A DNA stretch of 59,176 nt from DSUN01 sp035527715 (GTDB lineage Bacteria; Planctomycetota; PUPC01; DSUN01), in NCBI GenBank assembly GCA_035527715.1, contig DATKZY010000137.1, positions 1-59,176 of the forward strand, written 5' to 3'. Made by a program: the position numbers and the translations under genes. Positions 43,001 to 50,779 of this stretch are shown here, piece after piece. The notes under the pieces were generated by a model. That model searched no databases, was not told the origin of the DNA, and saw only the letters and a program-made list of their open reading frames with translations. Position 1 is the first letter of the stretch; each line of letters starts with the position of its first letter.

Positions 43001-43743
43001 GGGACAACGACCACGGCACCAACTGGCTCGGCGCGAACCCCGTGGCCAAGCAGGGCTTCTGGACCGCCCGACTCGTCAACCAGTTCCTCAACGCCAACGG
43101 CTACCCGTTCGACCTCTACTACCTCGACCAGCCCGAGGACCTCAAGGACATCGGGCGCTACAAGGTCCTCTTCCTGCCGTTCCCCTACTCGGTGTCGCGG
43201 CAAGCGGCGGAGGCGCTGGCGAAGGCCCACGCCGGCGGCTCGAAGCTCCTCATCGCCCAGCAGCTTGGCGAGGTGAACGAGGTGGGCGCGAGGCACGAGC
43301 GGCCCATCCTCTCCGACCTGGTCCGCAAGGGACGCGACGACGGCTCCGTGGTCTACCTCCCCAGGAACCTCGTCGAGTGGGAGACCGAGCCGACCTTTGC
43401 GGAGGAGTTCGCGAAGGCCCTCGACGAGGTGCTGGGCGACGCCAAGCCCCTCGTCCTCCGCAGGCACGGCTGCAATGTGGAGGCATACCTGGCCGAGAGC
43501 GGCCCGCGCGAGAAGTTCCTCACCCTCATCAACTGGCAGGATGGTGAGGCGGAGTTCGAGGTCGGCCTCCACCTGCCCGCAGGCAACTACCGAATGCACA
43601 CCGCGGCGGCCTCAGCCCCGAGCAGCGAATGCAAGGGGCTGCTCGGCGGCAAGGAGAGCTTCGCCGCCGCCGGCCTGCGCCGCTTCGCCCTCAAGCTCGC
43701 CGGCGGCGACGTCCGTCTGCTTCACATCCTGCCTGCGGAATGA
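40051..43743 (+). CDS. large secreted TIM-barrel protein with N-terminal beta-helix/discoidin-like region
   Basis: 1230 residues; signal peptide MRVMQSAVLALSLSGWAWAA. The first ~350 residues look like a beta-solenoid (repeated LTVAGNLELAGGELVV, LTVEGDLLFRG). Residues about 480-600 have the feel of a discoidin/F5-8C module (VDGSEATMASFRT...VSAVRFLQG). From about 640 an alpha/beta barrel follows (ADGVLLFVEAEMSAFWPS, GVDGISLCHDEAFYGLD, DYLGTDYMEAE) and then a GATase-like domain (YKVLFLPFPYSVSRQAAEAL), the pattern of GH42-type beta-galactosidases and their trimerisation domain. Active acids cannot be fixed by eye. Exactly 50 nt after the DUF4091 gene. Confidence 0.7.
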   Translation: MRVMQSAVLALSLSGWAWAAGNIWQGGDGRGPTDWTFPGNWSGKRAPSAADRTDVLIPADLENYPFLTEDAVVGGSLRIAAGARLDLDGHSLTVGAGARDAVGGPDTAYTPKTPYGLIIEKEGELEASKGKPTLCIGLGGLVNEGAIAGSPVVRIAGVFHGFVVQPGGLKPAALLLAGSPYPYRVTLTQNLTVAGNLELAGGELVVAKEAVLTVEGDLLFRGKASGPACLTPHGDVRVQGTLKSDGSAHDLGGATGWVTLVGADDQTLRPGGLLPPLRLQKQSGKVTPSGDLHCAGLFLAPDNTLDLAAGQKLILGSAAPEWRLDPADKNVVKTWHTWRSCRDLVNQGALLGSPAVPFVLYVNAGGKAYAVSGLYSFARKARAEGDDAKPVEPTAGLHAGDLSVNRPDSRLAIKDGELFLDGKPAAQAKKADELDAALEGGEKARITDLKLALVAPPEADKSKLANVAPFVKAIRPSPSVGQGIWQAVDGSEATMASFRTGVGLAGSYEFVLPKPMEVSAVRFLQGPLFAFRSVVCADTTGRGACDTILAAILDGAPNAWREAAFPPATVHRLKLCALEGQRGWEQSFPQLAEFEVYAPQGAAAGLQRAAPLRKPEPVPGGAVRFSVGAPVKVERPAPHPEGRITKCITADLWMFGIHLDAPPPKPLREFEPCLKVAKDIQAMGADGVLLFVEAEMSAFWPSAHFRWHTKDKAEPPPGRDLLKELTDTLHAHGLKLYVIFLGRFMECYIGPKDKNGWQTLLEEVAARGVDGISLCHDEAFYGLDKPEGKERPKDDPVRLAFQKRFGPGADLPESIWQDTVAYKRWTVYSYEQLAGRFRRYRDAVRKINPKCETLCIIGSHAVSSNNRMTYCLAYDVIGHIADLDYLGTDYMEAETRVWAASARNRRAAMEIFVPPSVREGIQAALQGARFLAWYRYNYIEMQKSSDYRRRELAFLRALERWGVTRARTPGALAVVASRASEDWWDNDHGTNWLGANPVAKQGFWTARLVNQFLNANGYPFDLYYLDQPEDLKDIGRYKVLFLPFPYSVSRQAAEALAKAHAGGSKLLIAQQLGEVNEVGARHERPILSDLVRKGRDDGSVVYLPRNLVEWETEPTFAEEFAKALDEVLGDAKPLVLRRHGCNVEAYLAESGPREKFLTLINWQDGEAEFEVGLHLPAGNYRMHTAAASAPSSECKGLLGGKESFAAAGLRRFALKLAGGDVRLLHILPAE

Positions 43744-43764
43744 CCCGCCGAGCGCGCGGTGGCT

Positions 43765-46700
43765 TCACGGCGTCGCGGCGCCCAGGCACAGCACCTTGCC
43801 GTCGAGGGTCGCCAGGTACAGGCGCCCGCCCGCGGCGGCCAGGCCGTCCCACACCGGCGGGGCATCGAGCTTGCACCTGGCCAGCACTTTCCCATCCTCG
43901 ACCGACAGCGCGGAGAGCACGGCCCCGGCGCGGCCCTCCGTCGCTGCCCACGGGTCTTTGGCGTCCACAACATCTCGCGGGCCTGCCACGAAGAGCACGC
44001 GGCCTGCGCACGCCATCGCTCGGATGCGAAGGGGGCTGGGCGCGGCCCAGCGACGCTTCCCCGCGCGGTCCCACGCCGCCAGCTCGTAGGCCCCCGCACC
44101 GGGCTGGAACCAGCCGCCGAAGCTCCCGCTGCGCTTGGTGCCAAAGGCGTAGACCGCTCCTTCGTCGAAGACCAGGAGGTCCGCTCCCTTCACCTTGCTC
44201 CCGAGCGACCACCCGACCCGGCTGAAGCACGCGTCGTCGAGCAGCCCACCGGTGGAGAAGGCGCGGGGGGTCGGAGGCGGGGCCTGTCGGCCCTTCGCCT
44301 TCGGGAGCGGCTCGGCCCCTCCCAGGCCGTATGCCAGGTGCCGCATCCAGACGCGCCTGCCGTCGCTCACCAACACGTCCTCGATCCCGTGCGGGTCGGC
44401 GTTGAGCGGCTTCAGCTCGCGCACGAGCTTGCCGGTCTCGGGCTGGAGGGCGTAGACCTTGATGCCGCCGTCGAGATGGGTCGAGCGGCCCGCGGCGACG
44501 TAGGCCACGCCGTCCTCCACCAGCACGGTGCCGTGCACGGGCCAGGCCGATTCCACCTGCCCGAAGGCCACGAGGCGCCGCTCCTCGGGCGCGGCGCGGA
44601 AGCGCCAGGCCAGCGCCCCGTCCGCGGCGCGCAGGCAATACACCCAGCCGTCGGCCGACCCGAACAGTGCGAGGCCCCCGTGAAGGGTGGGCGGCGTGTC
44701 CACGCGCCCGCCGGCCGCGTAGTCCCAGAGGACCTTGCCGTCCCTGGCGTCCAGCGCGCACACGCGATGCTGGTCCACCGCCGCGGCGTAGACCCTGCCG
44801 CCGGCGACCGTGCACGCGCTGACGCGGCCGCCGAGCTGCGCCTGCCACAGGCATTTCAGCTCGGCCGGCACCTCGGCCTTCGTCGAGCCGCTCCGCGCCG
44901 CATCATGTCTGTAGGTCGGCCAGTCCTCTTCACCGCCGACTGCCGTCTGCCGACCGCCGACTGCCTGGTAGGCCGGGCCGCGCTCCAGCCGCTCCTCCCC
45001 ACTTCGGACTTCGGGGGAGGCAGGGGCCAGGGCGTAGAAGCCGCTGAGCTTGACCGCAACGTAGCACTGGCAGGGGTGCGGCGGCGCGTAGACGAGCCCG
45101 TTGGCGGGCACGATGCCGTAGCGGCAGGCCCCGCGCACCCAGTGGTTCTTCTGCGATTGCCCGGTCTGGAGGTCAATGAACTCGATGCCACGCCGAGCCG
45201 TGAGCAGGTAGCGCTCGGTGGCCTTGTCGCGGAAACAGCGGTGGTGGTGCGCCTCGTCGAAGGCGTCCTTGGTCGAGACGCGGCGCTTCACCTCGCCGGT
45301 GCGCGGGTCGCGGCCGATGACGGCGAACTCGTCGGCGGCGTGGGTCCACACGAGGCCGCCGATGACGAAGACGTCGGGCTCCACGCCCGGCCCCCACTTG
45401 CTGCACTCGTGGCTCCAGAGCGTCTTTCCCGTCGGGGCCGAGAGCCCGGTCAGCAGGACCTTGACGCCGCGGTTCCAGGTGCTCCTGGTGTACGGCCCCT
45501 CGGCCTGGGCGAACAGGAGCACGTCCTGGTGGGCCACGAGGGTGCAGAGGTTGGCCGGCTTGTACGGGACGTGTCCCTGTTTGGTGTGCTTCTCGGGCCG
45601 CGGGGAGCGCCACAGCTCCCGACCCGTCCGCAGGTCCAGGCTCACCACGGCGTCCTCCTCGAGGAGGAACACCTGTCCCTGGCCCACGGTGAGCCCCAGG
45701 TGGGTGATCCGCTCGAAGAGGTCGGACTTCGTGGAGATGCCGGTGTAGTCGCCCTGGCGCCAGAGGACCTCGCCGGTGTCGGCCTTGAGCGCCACAACCC
45801 GCTTACGCACCGCGGGCGCGTCGCTGAGCAGGCCGGGCTTCTGCGGCGCCTGGTTGACCGACAGGACCAGGAGGCCCTCGTGGCAGAGAATCTCGTCGGT
45901 GAAGGCGGTTCCCTCGTAGGTCTTCACGGTCTCGCCCGTGGCGGCGTCGAGGGCCGTGAGGGGGGCGTTGAAGCCCAGGGTCACGTACACGCGGTCTCCG
46001 ACGGCGACCAGGCGGCGTGGGACGTGGAGAGGCAGGTTGAAGCGGCCGCCCGGCTCGCGCGTGCTCCAGGCCTTCCAGCCCCACTCGGCGATCGGGCGCT
46101 TCCACAGCAGCACGCCGTTGAACCCGTCGCGCGCGATCAGCACCCACTGGTCGGGCAGGCCCGCCGCCGTGGCCGGCGCCTCATCCGCGGTGTAGAAGAT
46201 GCGGCCCTTCGCCGAGACGAACGCCGTGGTGCCGGTGTTCAGCTCGTGGTGCCGCTGCCACACGGGCCCCTCGACCCACTGCACCCGCCGCGGCGGGCCG
46301 ACCACGCGGTCGCGGGCCACCGCGTTCCCGCTCGCGTCGTGCAGCCAGTGGGTCCACTCGTCAATCTCCGTCGGCCAGGGCTTCACCGTCTTCTTCCAGT
46401 TCGCGCCCTCGCGAACCATGGCCACGCCGTTCGGGGCGAGCACCCGCATCAGCTCGTCCGCCGGCACCGTCCCCGGGCGCTCTTCCACCAGCAGGTTCAC
46501 CAGGTTGTCCGCGTAGGGCAAGCGGCTGCCCGAGAGCCGGTCCACGAACACCTTGTCGCTGAGCCCGAGGGAGCGGATGCGGGCGCGGGCCTTCTCGACG
46601 TTGGCGGGGTCGGCGTCGAGGCCGTGGACGAGGAAGGCGTCGCTCGCGCGCAGCGCCGCCGTGAGCGTGCCGTCGCCGCAGCCGAGGTGGACGACGAGGC

Positions 46701-46860
46701 CGCCCTTCACCCCGCTGGCGGCGAGGATCTCGCGCGCGGGGTCGTCCGCGCCGGCCGCCGGCCGGCCCCGCATGGCCGTGCAGGCCAGGAGCGCCAGCAT
46801 CAGGAGCGTCCTGCGTGTGTCCGCTCCCCCCAACTCGTTTCTCATCGCCATGGCAGTCAT
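43765..46860 (-). CDS. secreted fusion: class I methyltransferase domain plus PQQ-like propeller
   Basis: 1031 residues; the signal peptide about 15-40 (RRTLLMLALLACTAMRGRPAAG) follows several possible starts (46860, 46851, 46845). Residues about 50-150 form an AdoMet-type Rossmann fold: motif I LVVHLGCGDGTLTAAL, acidic loop HGLDADPANVEKA, then RLPYADNLVNLLV and LAPNGVAMV. The remainder is a propeller of repeated DGVAYVAAG, LDARDGKVLWDY, LDLRTGRELW and LSAPTGKTLWSH blades. A heptamer repeat tract adds YQAVGGRQTAVGG near 635. AdoMet is not known to be outside the cytoplasm, so the fold may bind something else. Convergent with the TIM-barrel gene by 21 nt. Confidence 0.78.
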   Translation of the reverse strand: MTAMAMRNELGGADTRRTLLMLALLACTAMRGRPAAGADDPAREILAASGVKGGLVVHLGCGDGTLTAALRASDAFLVHGLDADPANVEKARARIRSLGLSDKVFVDRLSGSRLPYADNLVNLLVEERPGTVPADELMRVLAPNGVAMVREGANWKKTVKPWPTEIDEWTHWLHDASGNAVARDRVVGPPRRVQWVEGPVWQRHHELNTGTTAFVSAKGRIFYTADEAPATAAGLPDQWVLIARDGFNGVLLWKRPIAEWGWKAWSTREPGGRFNLPLHVPRRLVAVGDRVYVTLGFNAPLTALDAATGETVKTYEGTAFTDEILCHEGLLVLSVNQAPQKPGLLSDAPAVRKRVVALKADTGEVLWRQGDYTGISTKSDLFERITHLGLTVGQGQVFLLEEDAVVSLDLRTGRELWRSPRPEKHTKQGHVPYKPANLCTLVAHQDVLLFAQAEGPYTRSTWNRGVKVLLTGLSAPTGKTLWSHECSKWGPGVEPDVFVIGGLVWTHAADEFAVIGRDPRTGEVKRRVSTKDAFDEAHHHRCFRDKATERYLLTARRGIEFIDLQTGQSQKNHWVRGACRYGIVPANGLVYAPPHPCQCYVAVKLSGFYALAPASPEVRSGEERLERGPAYQAVGGRQTAVGGEEDWPTYRHDAARSGSTKAEVPAELKCLWQAQLGGRVSACTVAGGRVYAAAVDQHRVCALDARDGKVLWDYAAGGRVDTPPTLHGGLALFGSADGWVYCLRAADGALAWRFRAAPEERRLVAFGQVESAWPVHGTVLVEDGVAYVAAGRSTHLDGGIKVYALQPETGKLVRELKPLNADPHGIEDVLVSDGRRVWMRHLAYGLGGAEPLPKAKGRQAPPPTPRAFSTGGLLDDACFSRVGWSLGSKVKGADLLVFDEGAVYAFGTKRSGSFGGWFQPGAGAYELAAWDRAGKRRWAAPSPLRIRAMACAGRVLFVAGPRDVVDAKDPWAATEGRAGAVLSALSVEDGKVLARCKLDAPPVWDGLAAAGGRLYLATLDGKVLCLGAATP
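44933..44967. repeat. heptamer tract within the methyltransferase/PQQ gene
   Basis: Five successive 7-nt units (CCGCCGA, CTGCCGT, CTGCCGA, CCGCCGA, CTGCCTG) in frame; no other part of the propeller shows such DNA periodicity. Confidence 0.85.
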
Positions 46861-46915
46861 CCCGATCTGGAGTATCGTGGAAGGCCTCTCGTCCCTGCGA
46901 CACGCTTGTGCCCTG

Positions 46916-46944
46916 AGTGTAGCGGGAAGAGCAGGCGTTGTCCA
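46916..46944 (-). promoter_or_regulatory. candidate promoter for the methyltransferase/PQQ gene
   Basis: Minus strand TGGACA (46944-46939) and TACACT (46921-46916), 17-nt spacer; start near 46909, 49 nt before ATG 46860. It sits in the 85-nt gap after the HzsA-related gene, so the last gene could be expressed separately. Confidence 0.4.
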
Positions 46945-46945
46945 G

Positions 46946-49900
46946 CTACCGTGCGAGCAGGTTCACGGCCCGCACGGTGCGGGTCCGCTCCTCGATGGCG
47001 GCGGGCAGGTGGCCCTTGAACCAAGCCTTGGCGCGGTAGCGGAACTCGTCGCCGGTCGGCAGGAAGCTCAGGGGAGGGTGAGTGGCGGCCATCGGGGCGT
47101 GGACGGCGGTGGTGGTGTGGGGGTTCTCGTGGCAGCCGACGCACGAGCGGGTTTCGCCGGGCCGCGGGGACATCCAGGTGAGCTGGTTGCCGACGACGCG
47201 GCGGTCGCTGTCGAGCACCTGGAAGTGCAGCAGTCGGTCGGCGGGGGCCTCGACGTGGAACGAGCCGTCGGGGGCCAGCGGCGCCGTGCCGAGCACCCGG
47301 GCCAGCGTGCCGCCGTGGTTCTGCCACACGGGCCAGCGCCGGCTGGTGTGGGTGGTGTGGCGGGCGACGACGGGCACGCCCTCGATGAGCCGCACGAGCC
47401 GGCCGCGCTGGAGCACCTCAGCCTCCTGCGTGGCGAAGACCGAGGAGCACAGGAAGCGCCCGCTGTAACCGTCGGGCGAGGCCTGCGTCGAGCGCATCGC
47501 GGGCGGGCGGCGGGCGAGGATGGGGCGCGGCTCGTAGTCGGCCGCCGCCGGGTCGTTGTAGACGAGTTCCAGCTTCTGCGTCGCGGGGTCGAGGACGTAG
47601 AGCCCGAGGTCCACCTTCTTCCGGTCGGGGGTCTTGAGGGTGGAGGCGCACAGGATGCGGCCGTCGGGCAGGGGCCAGGGGGTGGTGTAGGCGCGTGTCT
47701 TGTTGTCGGGCGTGATGATCTCCTCGGCGTCGCGGCGGGGGCCGACGAGGGTCAGGCCGCCCTGGGTCGAGACGACGATGTGGCGGCCGTCGGGCATCGG
47801 CTGCGGCTGGGTCACGCGGAGCACCCGATGGGTCAGGGGCGCCTCCTGGCCGTCGGCGGGCGTGCGGGGGCCGTGGTCGAGGCCGCGCCAGAAGGCCCGG
47901 CGCTCCGGGCCGTAGAGCACCACGTCGCGCGTGCCGTCGGGGTAGGCCGCGTGGAGGGTCAGCTCGGTCTTGTTGCGCGAGTAGAAGACCTCGAGGCGGC
48001 TGAAGACGATGCGGCCGTCGTGCAGGACGGCTGGCTCGTTGTCGCGGCCGATATTGGTCGCGATGGGGTACATGCCCGTGCCGTCGGGGTTCATCACCCA
48101 CAGCGCGGTGCAGGGATAGCCGTGATACTCGTCGCGGATGCCGTTGCGGCTGGTGGAGAACACGATTCGCCCGTCGGCCAGGTAGGCGGGCTGCACGTCG
48201 TGGAAGGGGCCGAAGGTGAGCTGCTTCAGCCCCGAGCCGTCCACGTTCACCCGCCAAACGTGCCACCAGGGGTCGCTCTTGCCACGATGGGAGAAGAGCA
48301 CGTGCGAGGCATCCCACGACAGCTCGGGCGAGGCCACGTAGCCCTTGGTGAAGCGGGTCAGAGGCGCGACGGCGCCCTCGGGCCCGGGCGGGCGGAGGAC
48401 GTAGAGGTTGTCGCCCGGCCGATACTCCGGCCCCGGGTCGCTGACGATGTAGGTCGTCCGCCAGCGGTCGAGCTGCTCCACGGTGCCCCTGGTGTTGGGG
48501 AGATCGTTGTCGCCCTTGATAAAGACTAATGCGGGCACATCGTCTTGCTTCGTGCTCGTCGTCGTCGCCGTCCTCGTCGTCGAGTCCGTAATCCGTAATC
48601 CGTAATCCGTAACAGGCCAGGAGGCGCGGCCTTCATGCCGCAGGAGCGCGTCGCGTGCGGCGAGGCGGACGACGTGGAAGGGGTGGTCGGCGGCGGCGCG
48701 GCGGAGGGCGGCGAGGGCCTTGTCGTCGCCCAAGTCGGCCAGGGCCGAGGCCGCGGCGTGGCGCACGTCCACCACCGACTGCTCATCCTCCAGCACTTGC
48801 ACGATCAGGCCCGTGTGCTCGTGGGCGCCGAGCAGGCCGAGGGCGCGGACAAGCCCCTCGCGCCAGCGCGGGCACGTGTCGTTATACTCCTCGTCCTTGA
48901 ACCGGCCCGAGTAGCCGAACTCCGCCTCGGGCTTCGCCTCGGCGAGGAGCTTCGCCAGCGGCTCGACGGCGCTCCTGTCGCCCAGCCAGGCGAGGGCCTT
49001 GGCGGCGTTCAACCGCACCCAGTACTCCTTGTGTTCCAGCAGCGCCAGAAGCCGAGGCACGTCCGCCTTCTCGGCGCACAGGCAGGGGAGCCACGTGGCC
49101 ACGCGAATGGGCGGAAACGTCGGCCATGTGCCGGCCCCCGCGGTCGGCGTGCCCGAGAGGATGGCAAAGGCGTGCTCGAGGGCCTCGCGACGCAGGCCCG
49201 CCTGGTCCACGAGGTGGCGCGTGAGCAGGTGGCCGACCTCGGGCTCGTAGAGGAAAAACGTGTCGTGGTCGCCGGGCAGGTTGGCCATGAACAACGGCGC
49301 CAGCTCCCGCAGCTTCGCGCCCTGAGCGAAGTCGAAGGGTCCTCCTCGCCCGTCCCCTCCCAGGCGACACAGCGCATACGCAATGCCGTAGGGCGTCTCG
49401 AGCATCCTGTCCTCGCTGGGGAAGCCCATCCGGTCGTCGGGTGGCAAGGCGGACGGGTTCTGGCCCTTCAGGGTCTTGGCGTAGCGCGGGTAGGCGGCGA
49501 GCAGCGCGGGCACGGCCCGGCTGTCCCCGAAGTCGCCGAGCGCCTCGGCGGCGTTGCGGGCATACGTGAGATTGCCGAGCAGGGCGACGAGGGCCTGGAA
49601 GCCCTCTTCCTCGCGGAGGCGGCCGAGCGAGCGAATCCCCGCGCGAACGGCGGGCTGCATGTGCAACGCGGTAGACGGCGAGGGGCCGAGGGCGCTCAGG
49701 ATCGTCCTGCTCGCGCCCTTTCCGCCGAGCACGCCCAGCGCCCGAAGGCCCCGCTCGAACCGCCAGGCGGATTCGGACATGACGCGTGACGCGTGACCCG
49801 TGACAGGAGACGGGGCCGACGGAGTCGGTGGTGGGTCGCCGTCGACCTCAATCTCGAGGAACGTCGTCGGGTAGGTTGGGTTCTTGGAGGCGTGGCTGGT

Positions 49901-50779
49901 GACGCGGACGTAGCGGACCTCGCGGGCGGGGAACTTCGTCTCCCACTTCACCGGCGTCGCCTCGCGGCGGCGCACGACGGTGTCGTACGCCTTGCCATCG
50001 AGGCCCGTGGCCAGTTCGCAGTCGGTCATGACGAACGTCGGGCCGTGCTGGTGCACGGCCACGCGACCGACCTTGCGCGGCTGCCCCAGGTCTACCACGA
50101 CCCACTGGGGGAACGGCACGAGTTTGGTCTGCCAGAATCCCGGCCCGAGCTGGCCGTCGCGCAGCGATTCCGGAGGGCCTTTGTAGGTCGAGGAGACCGT
50201 GACGGCGCCGCGTGCCAGGCCGTTCGTGGTCCCGCCTTCAGGCGGTCTTGTGGCTCCCGCGCTTACCTTGACATCGCCCAGGAGCTTGAGCACCTCGGCG
50301 GGTGGCTGGCCGGTGGGCACGGCGGCCCACCACTCGCGCCAGGCCGTCGCCTGGGTGCGGCGGGTCTCCTTCGAGGCGAACGCGTCGAAGGGGAACTCCA
50401 TCCCCGTGAGGTTGGTGAGAGCGACGTGGGCGGCCTGACGCGTCACCCAGTCGGCATCGTCGAGCGTGGCGAGCAGCGGCGGCAAGGCCGTGCGTCCGCC
50501 GCACCAGGCGAGGGCCATCGCCGCCTGGCGGCGCACCTCGGGCGCCTCGTCGCGGAGCCTTGCGACCAGCGCGGCCCCCGCGGCATAGGCCCGGAGAAAG
50601 CCCAGGGCCTCCGCCGCCTTCGCGCGGGCCGAAGGGCTTTCGGCGCGGAGCTTTGCCGTGTGCGCCGCCACCTGGCGGTCATAGGGGCCGAGCGCGCTCG
50701 AACCCCCCTTGGCGGGCCCGACGACGAGGACGACAGCGAGTAAAGAGGGAAGCGTACGAGCCATCCATCCACTTCTCAC
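46946..50779 (-). CDS. HzsA-related multidomain cytochrome with HEAT repeats, discoidin and PD40 domains
   Basis: 1277 residues from GTG 50779 (GTGA overlap with the upstream stop; an ATG at 50764 is an alternative). Signal peptide, HEAT helices (about 30-150), a discoidin/F5-8C-like module (about 195-310), more HEAT (about 330-690), TolB/PD40-like beta repeats (about 720-1120: LSWDASHVLFSHRG, LADGRIVFSTSRNG), and one heme site CVGCH at 1213-1217. The preceding segment (GTAPLAPDGSFHVEAPADRLLHFQVLD) resembles the region of hydrazine-synthase alpha before its heme. Four repeat insertions interrupt it. Function unknown; probably periplasmic electron transfer linked to sugar binding. Confidence 0.75.
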   Translation of the reverse strand: MRSGWMARTLPSLLAVVLVVGPAKGGSSALGPYDRQVAAHTAKLRAESPSARAKAAEALGFLRAYAAGAALVARLRDEAPEVRRQAAMALAWCGGRTALPPLLATLDDADWVTRQAAHVALTNLTGMEFPFDAFASKETRRTQATAWREWWAAVPTGQPPAEVLKLLGDVKVSAGATRPPEGGTTNGLARGAVTVSSTYKGPPESLRDGQLGPGFWQTKLVPFPQWVVVDLGQPRKVGRVAVHQHGPTFVMTDCELATGLDGKAYDTVVRRREATPVKWETKFPAREVRYVRVTSHASKNPTYPTTFLEIEVDGDPPPTPSAPSPVTGHASRVMSESAWRFERGLRALGVLGGKGASRTILSALGPSPSTALHMQPAVRAGIRSLGRLREEEGFQALVALLGNLTYARNAAEALGDFGDSRAVPALLAAYPRYAKTLKGQNPSALPPDDRMGFPSEDRMLETPYGIAYALCRLGGDGRGGPFDFAQGAKLRELAPLFMANLPGDHDTFFLYEPEVGHLLTRHLVDQAGLRREALEHAFAILSGTPTAGAGTWPTFPPIRVATWLPCLCAEKADVPRLLALLEHKEYWVRLNAAKALAWLGDRSAVEPLAKLLAEAKPEAEFGYSGRFKDEEYNDTCPRWREGLVRALGLLGAHEHTGLIVQVLEDEQSVVDVRHAAASALADLGDDKALAALRRAAADHPFHVVRLAARDALLRHEGRASWPVTDYGLRITDSTTRTATTTSTKQDDVPALVFIKGDNDLPNTRGTVEQLDRWRTTYIVSDPGPEYRPGDNLYVLRPPGPEGAVAPLTRFTKGYVASPELSWDASHVLFSHRGKSDPWWHVWRVNVDGSGLKQLTFGPFHDVQPAYLADGRIVFSTSRNGIRDEYHGYPCTALWVMNPDGTGMYPIATNIGRDNEPAVLHDGRIVFSRLEVFYSRNKTELTLHAAYPDGTRDVVLYGPERRAFWRGLDHGPRTPADGQEAPLTHRVLRVTQPQPMPDGRHIVVSTQGGLTLVGPRRDAEEIITPDNKTRAYTTPWPLPDGRILCASTLKTPDRKKVDLGLYVLDPATQKLELVYNDPAAADYEPRPILARRPPAMRSTQASPDGYSGRFLCSSVFATQEAEVLQRGRLVRLIEGVPVVARHTTHTSRRWPVWQNHGGTLARVLGTAPLAPDGSFHVEAPADRLLHFQVLDSDRRVVGNQLTWMSPRPGETRSCVGCHENPHTTTAVHAPMAATHPPLSFLPTGDEFRYRAKAWFKGHLPAAIEERTRTVRAVNLLAR
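48541..48611. repeat. CGT-triplet tract plus ATCCGTA heptamers in the HzsA-related gene
   Basis: CGTGCTCGTCGTCGTC-type triplets occupy about 48551-48583 and four ATCCGTA-type heptamers 48584-48611. They encode the odd stretch VTDYGLRITDSTTRTATTTS, between HEAT and PD40 regions. Confidence 0.85.
49320..49339. repeat. short in-frame element CCCTGAGCGAAGTCGAAGGG
   Basis: Encodes FDFAQG-type sequence (GGPFDFAQGAKLRE) in the HEAT region. The same short palindrome-like element is familiar as an interspersed repeat in environmental bacterial genomes; only one copy is in this window. Confidence 0.55.
49780..49807. repeat. four TGACGCG-type heptamers in the HzsA-related gene
   Basis: TGACGCG, TGACGCG, TGACCCG, TGACAGG in a row; the same unit (in the other register, ACGCGTG) is repeated in mnmE at 15321-15348. 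Encodes PVTGHASRVM after the discoidin-like module. Confidence 0.85.
50222..50246. repeat. 25-nt interspersed element, copy 1
   Basis: GTTCGTGGTCCCGCCTTCAG and onward to 50246; 23 of 25 positions match copy 2 at 52996-53020. Both are in frame and encode PPEGGTTN. It contains CCGCC-TTCA-GGCGG, a hairpin. Confidence 0.9.

Noticed and set aside
39718..43599. Minus-strand frame of about 1290 codons
   Set aside because: Antisense to two clear secreted proteins; the composition is shadow-like, and no start signal is seen.
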